Of a stretch of 20,242 bases of DNA, positions 8,980 to 15,368 are shown piece by piece. The DNA is from an uncultured bacterium. Lineage in GTDB: Bacteria; Actinomycetota; Coriobacteriia; Coriobacteriales; Coriobacteriaceae. The notes under the pieces are model-generated. The model was not told the DNA's origin. It saw only the letters and a program-made list of their open reading frames with translations, and made no database searches. The position numbers and the translations under genes are program-made. The stretch covers positions 1 through 20,242 of the forward strand of contig CAJMNK010000038.1 of NCBI GenBank assembly GCA_905214905.1, written 5' to 3'. Numbering within the stretch: position 1 is the stretch's first letter; each line of letters starts with the position of its first letter.

Positions 8980-9040
8980 TTAGACTCCTCCATGTACAGT
9001 ACGTGTTGTTACAGAGATTCACGGGGCTCTGCAAGTAACC
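8980..9040 (-). promoter_or_regulatory. Candidate structured leader of rplM
   Basis: The inferred leader contains a bulged stem on the minus strand: GTTA pairs with TAAC and CAGAG pairs with CTCTG around a 10-nt loop. GTACTGTAC follows just before the ribosome binding site. Ribosomal protein leaders upstream of rplM are known in Firmicutes. That this is a functional L13 leader is inference only. Confidence 0.35.
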
Positions 9041-9045
9041 CGTCC

Positions 9046-9073
9046 ATATTACCCCGCTCGCCGTACGAGTCAA
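9046..9073 (-). promoter_or_regulatory. Sigma-A-type promoter of rplM-rpsI
   Basis: Reading the minus strand, TTGACT (9068-9073) and TAATAT (9046-9051) are separated by 16 bp and placed about 67 bp upstream of the rplM GTG. The predicted start site is near 9039. Confidence 0.6.
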
Positions 9074-9173
9074 CAGGTATTTTGGCTCCGACCAGAGTTT
9101 CTGCACATGTCATCCACGAGCCGTGATTTTTCCAACTCTTTAGCTGTTGTCATTTTTTGAGGGTTCGCCGTCG

Positions 9174-10052
9174 CTAGCGCTCAACGAACTCTTGGATTTC
9201 CGCGAGCAGGCGCTTTGCCTCCTGACGGCCCTGGATATACAGGTCCAAAAGCTTTGCCGGATCGTGCTCGACATGGCCGACCTCGACCGGCTTTTGCGGA
9301 GCGACGACCAACGCACGGCCCTCGCGCTCATACTTCCACAGGTGCATGCGCTGTATGTTGTAACGGTCGTGGCGCGTCTCGATAGCCTCGAGCAGGTAGG
9401 GGTAGTCGGCATAGCGGGCGCGCGCGGCAGGCATAAACTCGTAGGGCTTTTTCTCGTACGAGCGGTCCTGCGTGACAATAACAACCGCGCGCTCGAAGCC
9501 GGCCTCCTCGAGCACATGCTCGATAGGAACCGAATCGGCCACGCCGCCGTCGACGTATTTGTGCCCGTCAATCTCGACCGGCGGCGTCACCAGCGGCAGC
9601 GAGGTCGAGGCGCGCACGGCGTCGAGATCGAGCACGGCGCTTTTGACCGGGAGGTACGTGGCGGTTCCAAAGAGCATGTCCGTCGCGACGGCGTACATCT
9701 CAATGGGGCTCGCGTCGAAGGTCTCGTTGTCAAAGGGATCCAGGCGGTCCTGGACATCGTTGAAGATAAAGTCGTAACCCACAATGGAGCCCGTGGACGC
9801 AAACGATGCGGCGCCCATGAAGCGGTTGTCGTTGCAGAAAGCCAGGTTGATGCGGTTGGCACGGCCGATCTGGTGCGACTTGTAGTTCACGCCGTTGAGG
9901 GCGCCGGCCGATACGCCATATACCGCCGGAATCTCGACGCCGGCCTCCATGAGAACGTCGAGCACGCCGGCGGTAAACTGCCCACGAAAACTGCCACCCT
10001 CCAAGACGAGCGCGACCTTGCCGGCGTTCTTTGCCTTATCTTCTGCAGTCAT
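9174..10052 (-). CDS. Patatin-like phospholipase family protein
   Basis: This is a 292-aa predicted serine lipid acyl hydrolase. The glycine-rich oxyanion loop LEGGSFRGQFTAGVLDVL lies at 17-34. The nucleophile elbow GVSAG is at 46-50 (Ser48). The second catalytic residue is Asp168 in VDGGVADS, giving the Ser-Asp dyad of patatins. The order and spacing resemble the bacterial YjjU-like patatin subgroup. I see no signal peptide, so it is probably cytosolic or peripherally membrane-bound. ATG 10052 is preceded by AGGAGG 6 nt upstream. It appears monocistronic: its upstream side is the gene-free repeat region and its downstream side is the rplM promoter. The physiological lipid is unknown. Confidence 0.92.
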   Translation of the reverse strand: MTAEDKAKNAGKVALVLEGGSFRGQFTAGVLDVLMEAGVEIPAVYGVSAGALNGVNYKSHQIGRANRINLAFCNDNRFMGAASFASTGSIVGYDFIFNDVQDRLDPFDNETFDASPIEMYAVATDMLFGTATYLPVKSAVLDLDAVRASTSLPLVTPPVEIDGHKYVDGGVADSVPIEHVLEEAGFERAVVIVTQDRSYEKKPYEFMPAARARYADYPYLLEAIETRHDRYNIQRMHLWKYEREGRALVVAPQKPVEVGHVEHDPAKLLDLYIQGRQEAKRLLAEIQEFVER

Positions 10053-10137
10053 ATTGACCTCCTGCGATTGCGTTTTGGCTTTCTTCTACCCAGTTTTGGA
10101 ATGGAGGGCGCGCAGGTTTTTCGAGGCGGCCGGTGCA

Positions 10138-10400
10138 GCGGAAAGTGCGTCCCAGTTTGAGGCGGGATTACGGGATGCGCTTTCCGCTTGGACCGCCGTT
10201 GGGAAAGCGCGACCCGTTCTGAGCGCGGATTCCGGGATATACTTTCCGCTAGCCATTCATTTGGAAATTGCATCCCATTCCGAATGAAGATTCCGGGATG
10301 CAGTTTCCGCTTGAGGCGTCATCCGGAAACTACGTCCCAGTCTGAGCGCGGATTCCGGGATGGGCTTTCCGCCTGGGCTGCCATTGGGAAAGCGCGTCCC
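10138..10400. repeat. Tandem array of 61-62 bp stem-loop units
   Basis: Units start (GGAAA) at 10140, 10202, 10263, 10325 and 10387, a period of 62, 61, 62 and 62 bp. Units 1-4 each hold a left arm GGAAA...TCCC-like, a loop around TCTGAGCGCGGATTC and a right arm GGGAT...TTTCC. Unit 1 pairs over 16 bp and unit 3 over about 14 bp with different stem bases; units 2 and 4 pair less well. Unit 5 has only the left arm. No protein-coding reading is convincing. Confidence 0.85.
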
Positions 10401-10416
10401 ACTCTGCGTCACTGAG

Positions 10417-10463
10417 GCGTTTTCTTTACGCCCGCGCCCTGCATAGAGTTCGATTCTCCGCGG
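10417..10463 (+). repeat. 47-bp direct repeat copy A, tmRNA 3'-end-like
   Basis: This matches copy B (10628-10674) at 45 of 47 bases. Its last part (10446-10462) is a 17-bp exact copy, in inverted orientation, of the tmRNA T-arm/acceptor sequence at 10740-10756. Confidence 0.85.
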
Positions 10464-10539
10464 GTGGGGGAATCCGTTGGTGCTGGGCATGGCTAGCTGA
10501 AATACCATCGGCAGCACATCTGTTTTGGGTTGGGGCTTT

Positions 10540-10575
10540 GCGCGGAGAATCCGCGTGTTTGCTTCGCGAACACGC
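10540..10575. repeat. Partial tmRNA-end fragment and hairpin
   Basis: Bases 10540-10551 (GCGCGGAGAATC) match the tmRNA 3' end in tmRNA orientation. They are followed by a 10-bp hairpin, GCGTGTTTGC / GCGAACACGC with loop TTC (10553-10575). The hairpin lacks a T-run and is not a clear terminator. Confidence 0.5.
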
Positions 10576-10627
10576 ACCGGCTTCGGCCGCCTGCCGGCGT
10601 CCTCGCCCGCGGGCCAAAAACGCTTAC

Positions 10628-10674
10628 GCGTTTTCTTTACGCTCGCGCCCTGCACAGAGTTCGATTCTCCGCGG
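10628..10674 (+). repeat. 47-bp direct repeat copy B, tmRNA 3'-end-like
   Basis: This is the second copy of the repeat at 10417-10463. Its T-arm-like 17-mer (10657-10673) and the tmRNA 3' end (10740-10756) form an inverted pair flanking the ssrA terminator. No tRNA cloverleaf can be folded around it. Confidence 0.85.
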
Positions 10675-10680
10675 TACGGG

Positions 10681-10722
10681 CTAGAAATGAAAAGGCAGGT
10701 AGATACGAATATCTACCTGCCT
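10681..10722 (-). terminator. Intrinsic terminator of ssrA
   Basis: A perfect 13-bp stem (10693-10705 with 10710-10722, 4-nt loop) is followed on the minus strand by TTTCATTT. It starts 9 nt past the tmRNA CCA end. Confidence 0.92.
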
Positions 10723-10730
10723 GTAACTAT

Positions 10731-11094
10731 TGGTGGAGGCGCGGAGAATCGAACTCCGGTCCACGAAAGCCCCCTGATTGGCATCTCCAAGCTCAGTCGC
10801 TGGTTTAGTCTCGGACGCTTTGCGCGCAGCGACACGCTCGTGACGTCCTAACCGGTTCGGTCTTAGCCCACGCCATACCGATTACGTGCGCAGGAGCATT
10901 CCCCTAAGATGACGTCGCGCCGGTGTCGGGGAAATCACCGGGTTGACGCGCCGCTATAAACTAAGCAGCGAGAGCCATAGGCTCAAAAGAAGAGTTGTTG
11001 TCAATTCAATTTGACGGTACCCCTGTTTAACGAGGCGAGGAGACCTCGGCTTGCTTCCTCTCTCAGAGCTATCGTGTCGAAACCAGTCGCCCCC
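10731..11094 (-). ncRNA. ssrA: Transfer-messenger RNA (tmRNA)
   Basis: tmRNA rescues stalled ribosomes with SmpB and adds a degradation tag. The 364-nt gene has a tRNA-like end: 5' GGGGGCG pairs with CGCCTCC (one G-T wobble) before an encoded ACCA. The T-arm is CGGAG-TTCGATT-CTCCG and the 5' segment reads TGGTTTCGAC. The tag ORF lies at 10961-11002 and reads DNNSSFEPMALAA before TAG. The first tag codon is the least certain point, because an in-frame TGA lies just upstream of the GAC that I take as the resume codon. The architecture is one-piece, not circularly permuted. The 3' end is the classic target for integrating elements, and partial copies of it lie downstream. Confidence 0.97.
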
Positions 11095-11331
11095 GAATGT
11101 CGGGAAAGTCTGGATGGCATTGGGTACGAGCACCCAACGCCCGTCGACTTTTCAAGGAACATGCGGGGCGAGCCCCGCTTGTGGAGTGTTATCTTACCAC
11201 GTTCTGAAAGCGGACAGCTGTTCTATGCACGAGCTGTGAAGACCCCAATGTGCGCCGCACTTCGCACTTTTGTTACCGATCGCGTCACGTATATTTTCGC
11301 CAAGCAAAATTGACCCGTCGAAAGGACCGTT
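11095..11331. other. Divergent spacer between ssrA and the 144-aa gene
   Basis: This 237-bp region must hold the promoters of ssrA (minus) and of the plus-strand gene at 11332. A strong hairpin GCGGGGC-GA-GCCCCGC lies at 11164-11179. A TATATT (11290-11295) could be a -10 for the 144-aa gene, but I find no good -35 partner, and no convincing ssrA promoter. Confidence 0.4.
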
Positions 11332-11766
11332 ATGGATACCAAGCAGCAACTCGTCGATGCCCTCGCAGGCCTGGGCTCAACCATTACCGAAGCTATGGAT
11401 GTCATCGAGGGTTTTGTCCCCTGCGGACATCCCGCCCTCACGGTATCGAACGCACTCGTCGCGCTGGACGTTGACGATGATGCAGCTCTCGCCCAGCAGC
11501 TTGAGACCGTCGAGGGCTTTATCGACCACGTGAGTGAGAACCGCGGCGTGGCCGCCTACCACGGTATCGAGGTCGAGCTCGCGGGTCCCAAGGCCGATCT
11601 GTTCGCAGCAATCCGCGAGGTAGGCGCCCTTATGCAGACCGCAGGCGTCAAGAACACCCAGGTCAACGAGTGGGTCTACCGCAGTCTGGCAGCACTCGAC
11701 AGCTCCGACGAAAAGGCAGCCGAGCAGCTCGCAGAAAGTCCCGCCATCAAGGCCGAGCTTTTGTAA
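11332..11766 (+). CDS. Hypothetical 144-aa protein
   Basis: I do not recognise this protein. It is acidic and rich in Ala, Leu, Glu and Asp, with a mostly helical look, no signal peptide and no membrane segment. One Cys-Gly-His (FVPCGHPALT) lies near residue 31. The C-terminus repeats an amphipathic pattern (ALDSSDEKAAEQLAESPAIKAELL). ATG 11332 is supported by AAAGGA 6 nt upstream, and codon use matches the conserved genes, so it is probably real. It diverges from ssrA and converges on the PIN toxin gene. A long inverted repeat at 11776-11812 follows its stop codon. No function is suggested. Confidence 0.8.
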   Translation: MDTKQQLVDALAGLGSTITEAMDVIEGFVPCGHPALTVSNALVALDVDDDAALAQQLETVEGFIDHVSENRGVAAYHGIEVELAGPKADLFAAIREVGALMQTAGVKNTQVNEWVYRSLAALDSSDEKAAEQLAESPAIKAELL

Positions 11767-11775
11767 ATAGCAGAC

Positions 11776-11812
11776 GCGGGCCCCTTGGCGCATCGTCGTC
11801 CAAGAGGCCCGC
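11776..11812. terminator. Inverted repeat between convergent genes
   Basis: GCGGGCC and CCTTGG pair with CCAAG and GGCCCGC around an 11-nt loop, about 12 bp of stem with one mismatch. It sits between the 144-aa gene and the convergent toxin gene. There is no T-run on either side, so it is a weak bidirectional terminator candidate. Confidence 0.45.
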
Positions 11813-11824
11813 AAACAGTTCGCG

Positions 11825-12340
11825 TCAACCGATTGCCGCGCCGCCGCATTCGGCCAAGGCAAGAATCGGCATCATTTGACGAGGTGTCTTTGCTGCAAGA
11901 TCGGCATGTTCGAGCAGTTTTCGATCGTTGGTCACCAAGTAATCGACCTGGGCGCGTTTGCATGCGGCGAGTACCAAGTTGTCCTCGTAATCGCGATGGA
12001 GCGCTAAGTATTTGTCGGCCAGCCAAAGGTCCGACGCATCTGCACCCACGGCCGTGGCGTTTTCGGTCATGTTCCGAACAAACGCCAGCGCCGCATCGCC
12101 AATCGCGCGGGCAGAAGCCTCGCCGAGCGCTCCCCCGCTGGCAAGAACGCTGCGCTTCAGTTCGTGCTGTACAACATACAGTACGTCCTTGGCGATATGC
12201 ACCGGAAAGAACAGCAATGCCCCCGCCTCCGTCGCCTGCCCAATAAACGCACGCGCGGCAAGCGACTCGGCATGGTCGACGCAAAACGAATCAACCCATA
12301 CGTTGGCATCCACCATTATTTTGAGGGGAGCCCCGCTCAC
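11825..12340 (-). CDS. PIN-domain toxin-like ribonuclease
   Basis: This is a 171-aa predicted Mg-dependent ribonuclease of the PIN fold, the usual toxin partner of small antitoxins. The first acidic residue is Asp11 in KIMVDANVWVD. The later acidic cluster is YEDNLVLAACKRAQVDYLVTND, which holds the conserved Asp and the TND motif. GTG 12340 is preferred because it overlaps the antitoxin stop codon in GTGA, a typical translational-coupling arrangement. A longer reading frame reaches 12541 but would run across the antitoxin gene in another frame. It is slightly longer than the usual 130-150 aa PIN toxins. The cellular RNA target cannot be told from sequence. Confidence 0.87.
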   Translation of the reverse strand: MSGAPLKIMVDANVWVDSFCVDHAESLAARAFIGQATEAGALLFFPVHIAKDVLYVVQHELKRSVLASGGALGEASARAIGDAALAFVRNMTENATAVGADASDLWLADKYLALHRDYEDNLVLAACKRAQVDYLVTNDRKLLEHADLAAKTPRQMMPILALAECGGAAIG

Positions 12341-12690
12341 AGGATCATCCCCTTTTGGCGATAGCGCTCGTCCATGGCTTCGGAATAGATTGTGTCCCAA
12401 TCGCGATTGTCGGATACGGGCGACGTAGCGATGCCCAGGTCCGCGTAAAGCTGATCCGCCGCCGCCCATGATGCGGCGAACGGAGTATCGTGCGCGACGG
12501 TCTGCCGCCGGTCGTCGACGGCCGCAAGCACTTCCTCGCACTGCCCGCCACCCTGCGCGACCTTGGCCACCACCTTTTTGATGAGCTCGGGCAGTGACCC
12601 GCCCGAAAGCCGCAACGCTTCCTCCGCATGGTCCTTGACCTGGCGATCCACGCGAACGTTCACCTGCGCCATGCCGCTAACAGCACCCAT
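12337..12690 (-). CDS. RelB/DinJ-like antitoxin
   Basis: This is a 117-aa predicted antitoxin. The N-terminal MAQVNVRVDRQVKDHAEEALRLSG is a ribbon-helix-helix DNA-binding segment of the RelB/DinJ type, which would bind the operators in its own promoter. The C-terminal part (NRDWDTIYSEAMDERYRQKG) should wrap the PIN toxin. ATG 12690 is chosen because GGGAG lies upstream; the internal ATG at MAQ is the main alternative. The middle segment is longer than in short RelB proteins. The gene precedes the toxin with a 4-bp overlap. A RelB-type antitoxin with a PIN toxin is a less common pairing than RelB-RelE. Confidence 0.87.
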   Translation of the reverse strand: MGAVSGMAQVNVRVDRQVKDHAEEALRLSGGSLPELIKKVVAKVAQGGGQCEEVLAAVDDRRQTVAHDTPFAASWAAADQLYADLGIATSPVSDNRDWDTIYSEAMDERYRQKGMIL

Positions 12691-12710
12691 GTCGATCTCG
12701 CTCCCTTCAA

Positions 12711-12759
12711 TTGCTAGCCTTGCTAGCAACACTATATAGAGAAGCTAGCAAATGTTCAA
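12711..12759 (-). promoter_or_regulatory. TA promoter with GCTAGC operators
   Basis: On the minus strand TTGAAC (12754-12759) and TATAGT (12731-12736) are 17 bp apart. Three GCTAGC palindromes lie at 12713-12718, 12722-12727 and 12744-12749. The last sits in the spacer and the middle one, within the 10-bp palindrome TTGCTAGCAA, lies at the predicted start site. This is a strong case for autorepression by the antitoxin. Confidence 0.8.
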
Positions 12760-12763
12760 ACGC

Positions 12764-12809
12764 AAAAGGCCTGCGCCCGGACGACACCGATGCCGTCTGG
12801 GCGCAGGCC
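12764..12809 (-). terminator. Intrinsic terminator of the metal ATPase operon
   Basis: A long GC stem (GGCCTGCGCCC pairing with GGGCGCAGGCC, extended by a second paired block) spans 12768-12809. It is followed on the minus strand by TTTTGCG and lies just after the ATPase stop codon. Confidence 0.88.
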
Positions 12810-12833
12810 AGATAACGTGGGCAAACACGTCTG

Positions 12834-14909
12834 CTAACGCAGGTACGCTTTTGAGTTGCCCAAGCTATAGGCGATTGTCGAGCCGTTGTGCAGCAGTGAC
12901 GACGTCTGCGGAGTGATCATGCCGGTAATACCCAATGCCAACAGCGCCGAGTTGGTGAGCATCACCTTAGAGTAGGAACTCGTCAGACGATCAATGAGGC
13001 CCTGACTCATGCGGCGCAGGCGCACGATCGCGGCAAGATCCGTATCGGTCAGGATGATGTCGGCAACCTCCTTGGCGATGTCGCTTCCGCCACCCATCGC
13101 CAAGCCCACGTCGGCCAAACCGAGCGCCGGCGAATCGTTGACACCGTCGCCCACCATGGCAACGTGGCGCCCCTCGCCCTTAATGCGCTCCACATACGCG
13201 TACTTGTCCTCGGGCAGCAGCTCGGCCTTAAACTCGTCGACCCCCGCCTCGCGAGCAATGCGCTCGGCCGTGCGCTCCGAGTCGCCCGTGAGCATAACGA
13301 CATGCTTAACGCCCAACGCGTGCAGGTCGGCGATGGCCTCACGGACCCCGGCCTTGAGCGGATCCTCGATGCCGAGCACGCCGACGACCTTTCCATCGAC
13401 CGCCAGATACAGCGGCGACAGGCCCTGCATCTGGGACTCAATGCGCTCCTTAATGTCGGAATCGAGCTGCGCGCTCTCGTCCTCAAACACAAAGTGTGCC
13501 GAGCCGATAATCGCGCGACGCCCTTCGATGGACGAAGCAATACCATGCGCCACGATGTACTCGACCGCAGCATGGCGCTCGCGGTGCTCGAGCCCGCGCT
13601 CGCGGGCGGCGTTGACCACGGCACGCGCCACCGGATGCGGGAAATGCTCCTCCAGGCAGGCAGAAAGGCGCAGGACCTCGTCCTCGCTCCAGCCGTCGGT
13701 CGTCAGCACGCAAGCCAGGCGCGGCTGCGCCTCGGTGAGCGTGCCAGTCTTATCAAACACAATGGTGTCGGCCTTGGCAAACGACTCAAAGTATTTTGCG
13801 CCCTTGACCATGACGCCCATCTTGGCAGCATCGCTCATAGCGGTCATGACGGCGACGGAACCCGTGAGCTTGAGTGCGCACGAGTAGTCGACCATCAGCG
13901 CCGCCGAGGTCTTGATAAGGCTGCGCGTGGTGAGCGCAACCAGGCCCGCGAGCAGGAAGTTCCACGGGACGATCTTGTTGGCGAGGTCCTCCATATGCGA
14001 CTGGCCCTCGGATTTGAGCGAGTCGGCCGTCTGCACGAGCGAGACGATCGAGCGCAGTTTGGTCTGCGCCGTGTTGGCGCGCACGCGCACCAAGATGCTG
14101 CCGTCTTCCACGACGGTACCGGCGAACACGTCGTCGCCCACGCTGCGCTCAACGGCCAGCGGCTCGCCGGTCAGGGTCGCCTGGTTGACCATAGCGCTCC
14201 CCTGCTCGACAACACCGTCGATGCAAATGGACATGCCAGTGCGCACGGCGACCAGATCGCCGGGCTCAAGCTCGGTGGCGGCAACGCTTACCTCGGTGTC
14301 GCCGACGACCTTTTGCGCCTTGTCGGGTACATCGAGCAGCGAGTTAATGAGCTCGTTTTCGCTCATGGCGCGGGTGTAGTCCTCGAGCAGCTCGCCCACG
14401 TTGAGCAGGAACATCGTCTGGCCCGCGGTATCGACGTCGCGTTTGACAAACGAGATACCAATGGCCGAAGCGTCGAGCACAGGAACGGTCAGGCGCGGCT
14501 GCGCCAGCTCATGAAGGGCAGCGCGCAAAAATGCCATGTAACCGGCCACGACAAACACCGCACGCAGAGGCGTCGGCAAGAACCAGCGACGTGCGTAATG
14601 GGCACCGACGAGTGTCGCCAGGTCCATAACGAGTTTGTGCTTGCGTGGCTCAAGCTGCATCACGTAGCCCGACTTGGCATCGGCAATAGCTTGAGCATCG
14701 AGTGCGCCCAGGGCGTCGAGCACGCTTGCGCGGCGCGGCTCATCGTATTCGAGCGCCATCTGGCCGATGCGGCCGTAGACGCGCACCTTGTGCACGCCGT
14801 CGATGTCGCCGCCAAGCTTAAGAAGTGCATCGAGATCGCTCTCTGGCACAGGACCCGCCAATTGAAGACGGGTCCTGCCGGGGATCTCGCTAATAATCGA
14901 GAATCTCAT
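12834..14909 (-). CDS. P1B-type metal-transporting ATPase, non-CPC motif
   Basis: This is a 691-aa inner-membrane P-type ATPase. The N-terminal about 90 residues form an HMA2-like domain without CxxC but with PGRTRLQL at 10-17. The actuator TGEP is at 247-250, the phosphorylation site DKTGT at 386-390, the P1B His-Pro in EEHFPHPVA at about 425, and GDGVNDSPAL at 588-597. The usual CPC of the metal-site helix is replaced by DYSCALKLTG (341-350). Cu and Zn/Cd exporters carry CPC there, so this is another subgroup, and iron is plausible. The SCA-type motif and the GRxR N-terminus fit my recollection of P1B-6 (FezB-like) ATPases; I cannot verify this here. It lies 18 nt after the DUF6110-like gene with a weak ribosome binding site. 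Confidence 0.9.
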   Translation of the reverse strand: MRFSIISEIPGRTRLQLAGPVPESDLDALLKLGGDIDGVHKVRVYGRIGQMALEYDEPRRASVLDALGALDAQAIADAKSGYVMQLEPRKHKLVMDLATLVGAHYARRWFLPTPLRAVFVVAGYMAFLRAALHELAQPRLTVPVLDASAIGISFVKRDVDTAGQTMFLLNVGELLEDYTRAMSENELINSLLDVPDKAQKVVGDTEVSVAATELEPGDLVAVRTGMSICIDGVVEQGSAMVNQATLTGEPLAVERSVGDDVFAGTVVEDGSILVRVRANTAQTKLRSIVSLVQTADSLKSEGQSHMEDLANKIVPWNFLLAGLVALTTRSLIKTSAALMVDYSCALKLTGSVAVMTAMSDAAKMGVMVKGAKYFESFAKADTIVFDKTGTLTEAQPRLACVLTTDGWSEDEVLRLSACLEEHFPHPVARAVVNAARERGLEHRERHAAVEYIVAHGIASSIEGRRAIIGSAHFVFEDESAQLDSDIKERIESQMQGLSPLYLAVDGKVVGVLGIEDPLKAGVREAIADLHALGVKHVVMLTGDSERTAERIAREAGVDEFKAELLPEDKYAYVERIKGEGRHVAMVGDGVNDSPALGLADVGLAMGGGSDIAKEVADIILTDTDLAAIVRLRRMSQGLIDRLTSSYSKVMLTNSALLALGITGMITPQTSSLLHNGSTIAYSLGNSKAYLR

Positions 14910-14927
14910 AGTTTGTGCCTGGGAGCG

Positions 14928-15173
14928 TTACTCAGCTGCCTCGTCAGCAGCTGCCTCGCTCTGGGTGATGTAGGCAGCCTCGGCAACCATGTCGTCGACA
15001 TTAGCCTTGGCCTGCTCGACCATGTCCTGGTAGCCGTTCTTGATGCGCATGCCGCACGCGATACCCTGCACGCAGGCATTCTTGACCGGAGCGCTGGTAA
15101 GCAGCTTGATGCCGGCCGTGCCAAGCAGAAAACCGCCACCGACAAGCAGGGTATTGAACGTCGACTTCTTCAT
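14928..15173 (-). CDS. DUF6110-like small membrane protein
   Basis: This is an 81-aa protein with one N-terminal hydrophobic segment (TLLVGGGFLLGTAGIKLLTS) followed by an acidic helical tail (MVEQAKANVDDMVAEAAYITQSE). The GTAGIKLLTSAPVK pattern resembles DUF6110 proteins, which I recall as neighbours of HMA2/P-type ATPases. ATG 15173 is preferred: GGGAG lies upstream and the product starts MKKSTFN. An in-frame extension to 15233 has no support. It is the first gene of the operon with the metal ATPase. A role in recruiting or organising the ATPase, as for FezA in ferrosome loci, is inference. Confidence 0.82.
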   Translation of the reverse strand: MKKSTFNTLLVGGGFLLGTAGIKLLTSAPVKNACVQGIACGMRIKNGYQDMVEQAKANVDDMVAEAAYITQSEAAADEAAE

Positions 15174-15281
15174 GTTGCTTCTCCCTTTTGCCGCATTGGA
15201 CGCGGCATGGTGCCTCAGCACCCGAGTAAACAAGTTTGCTCGAGCACGCTTTTGAAATATCTCAATTTTATCTAACTATCT

Positions 15282-15301
15282 AGGTCAGCCATGGCTAACC
15301 T
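15282..15301 (-). promoter_or_regulatory. DtxR/IdeR-like palindrome before metal ATPase operon
   Basis: AGGTTAGCC-AT-GGCTGACCT (read on the minus strand) is a 20-bp palindrome with a single mismatched position. The half-site resembles the DtxR/IdeR core AGGTTAGCC, although the symmetric spacing differs from the corynebacterial consensus. It lies about 110 bp upstream of the first gene, near AT-rich candidate -10 sequences. It points to iron- or manganese-dependent repression. Confidence 0.55.
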
Positions 15302-15330
15302 TTTGAAAATTAACGATGCGGAGTAACCGA

Positions 15331-15361
15331 TTGTCAATGTGACAAAGGGACTGTCCCTTTG
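15331..15361. repeat. Overlapping short palindromes after the ABC operon
   Basis: TTGTCA-ATG-TGACAA (15331-15345) overlaps CAAAGGGAC-T-GTCCCTTTG (15343-15361). The second is a near-perfect 19-bp palindrome that follows the stop codon of the second ABC gene by only a few bases. No T-run follows on the minus strand, so termination is uncertain. Confidence 0.5.
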
Positions 15362-15368
15362 CCCCTTC

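Noticed and set aside
10138..10400. CRISPR array
   Set aside because: The whole 61-62 bp unit is repeated with divergence, there are no conserved-repeat/unique-spacer alternations, and no cas genes are nearby.
10446..10673. tRNA genes at the two T-arm-like sequences
   Set aside because: Only the T-arm/acceptor-like 17-mer is present; no D-arm, anticodon arm or matching 5' acceptor can be found upstream.
10053..10730. Prophage or integrative element at ssrA
   Set aside because: No integrase, recombinase or phage gene occurs in the window; only short repeats remain.
11011..11313. Plus-strand open frame over ssrA
   Set aside because: It is antisense to the 5' part of tmRNA and has no coding signature.
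13164..15275. 703-aa plus-strand open frame opposite the metal ATPase operon
   Set aside because: It is an antisense frame kept open by high GC third positions, has no family signature, and overlaps two well-supported genes.
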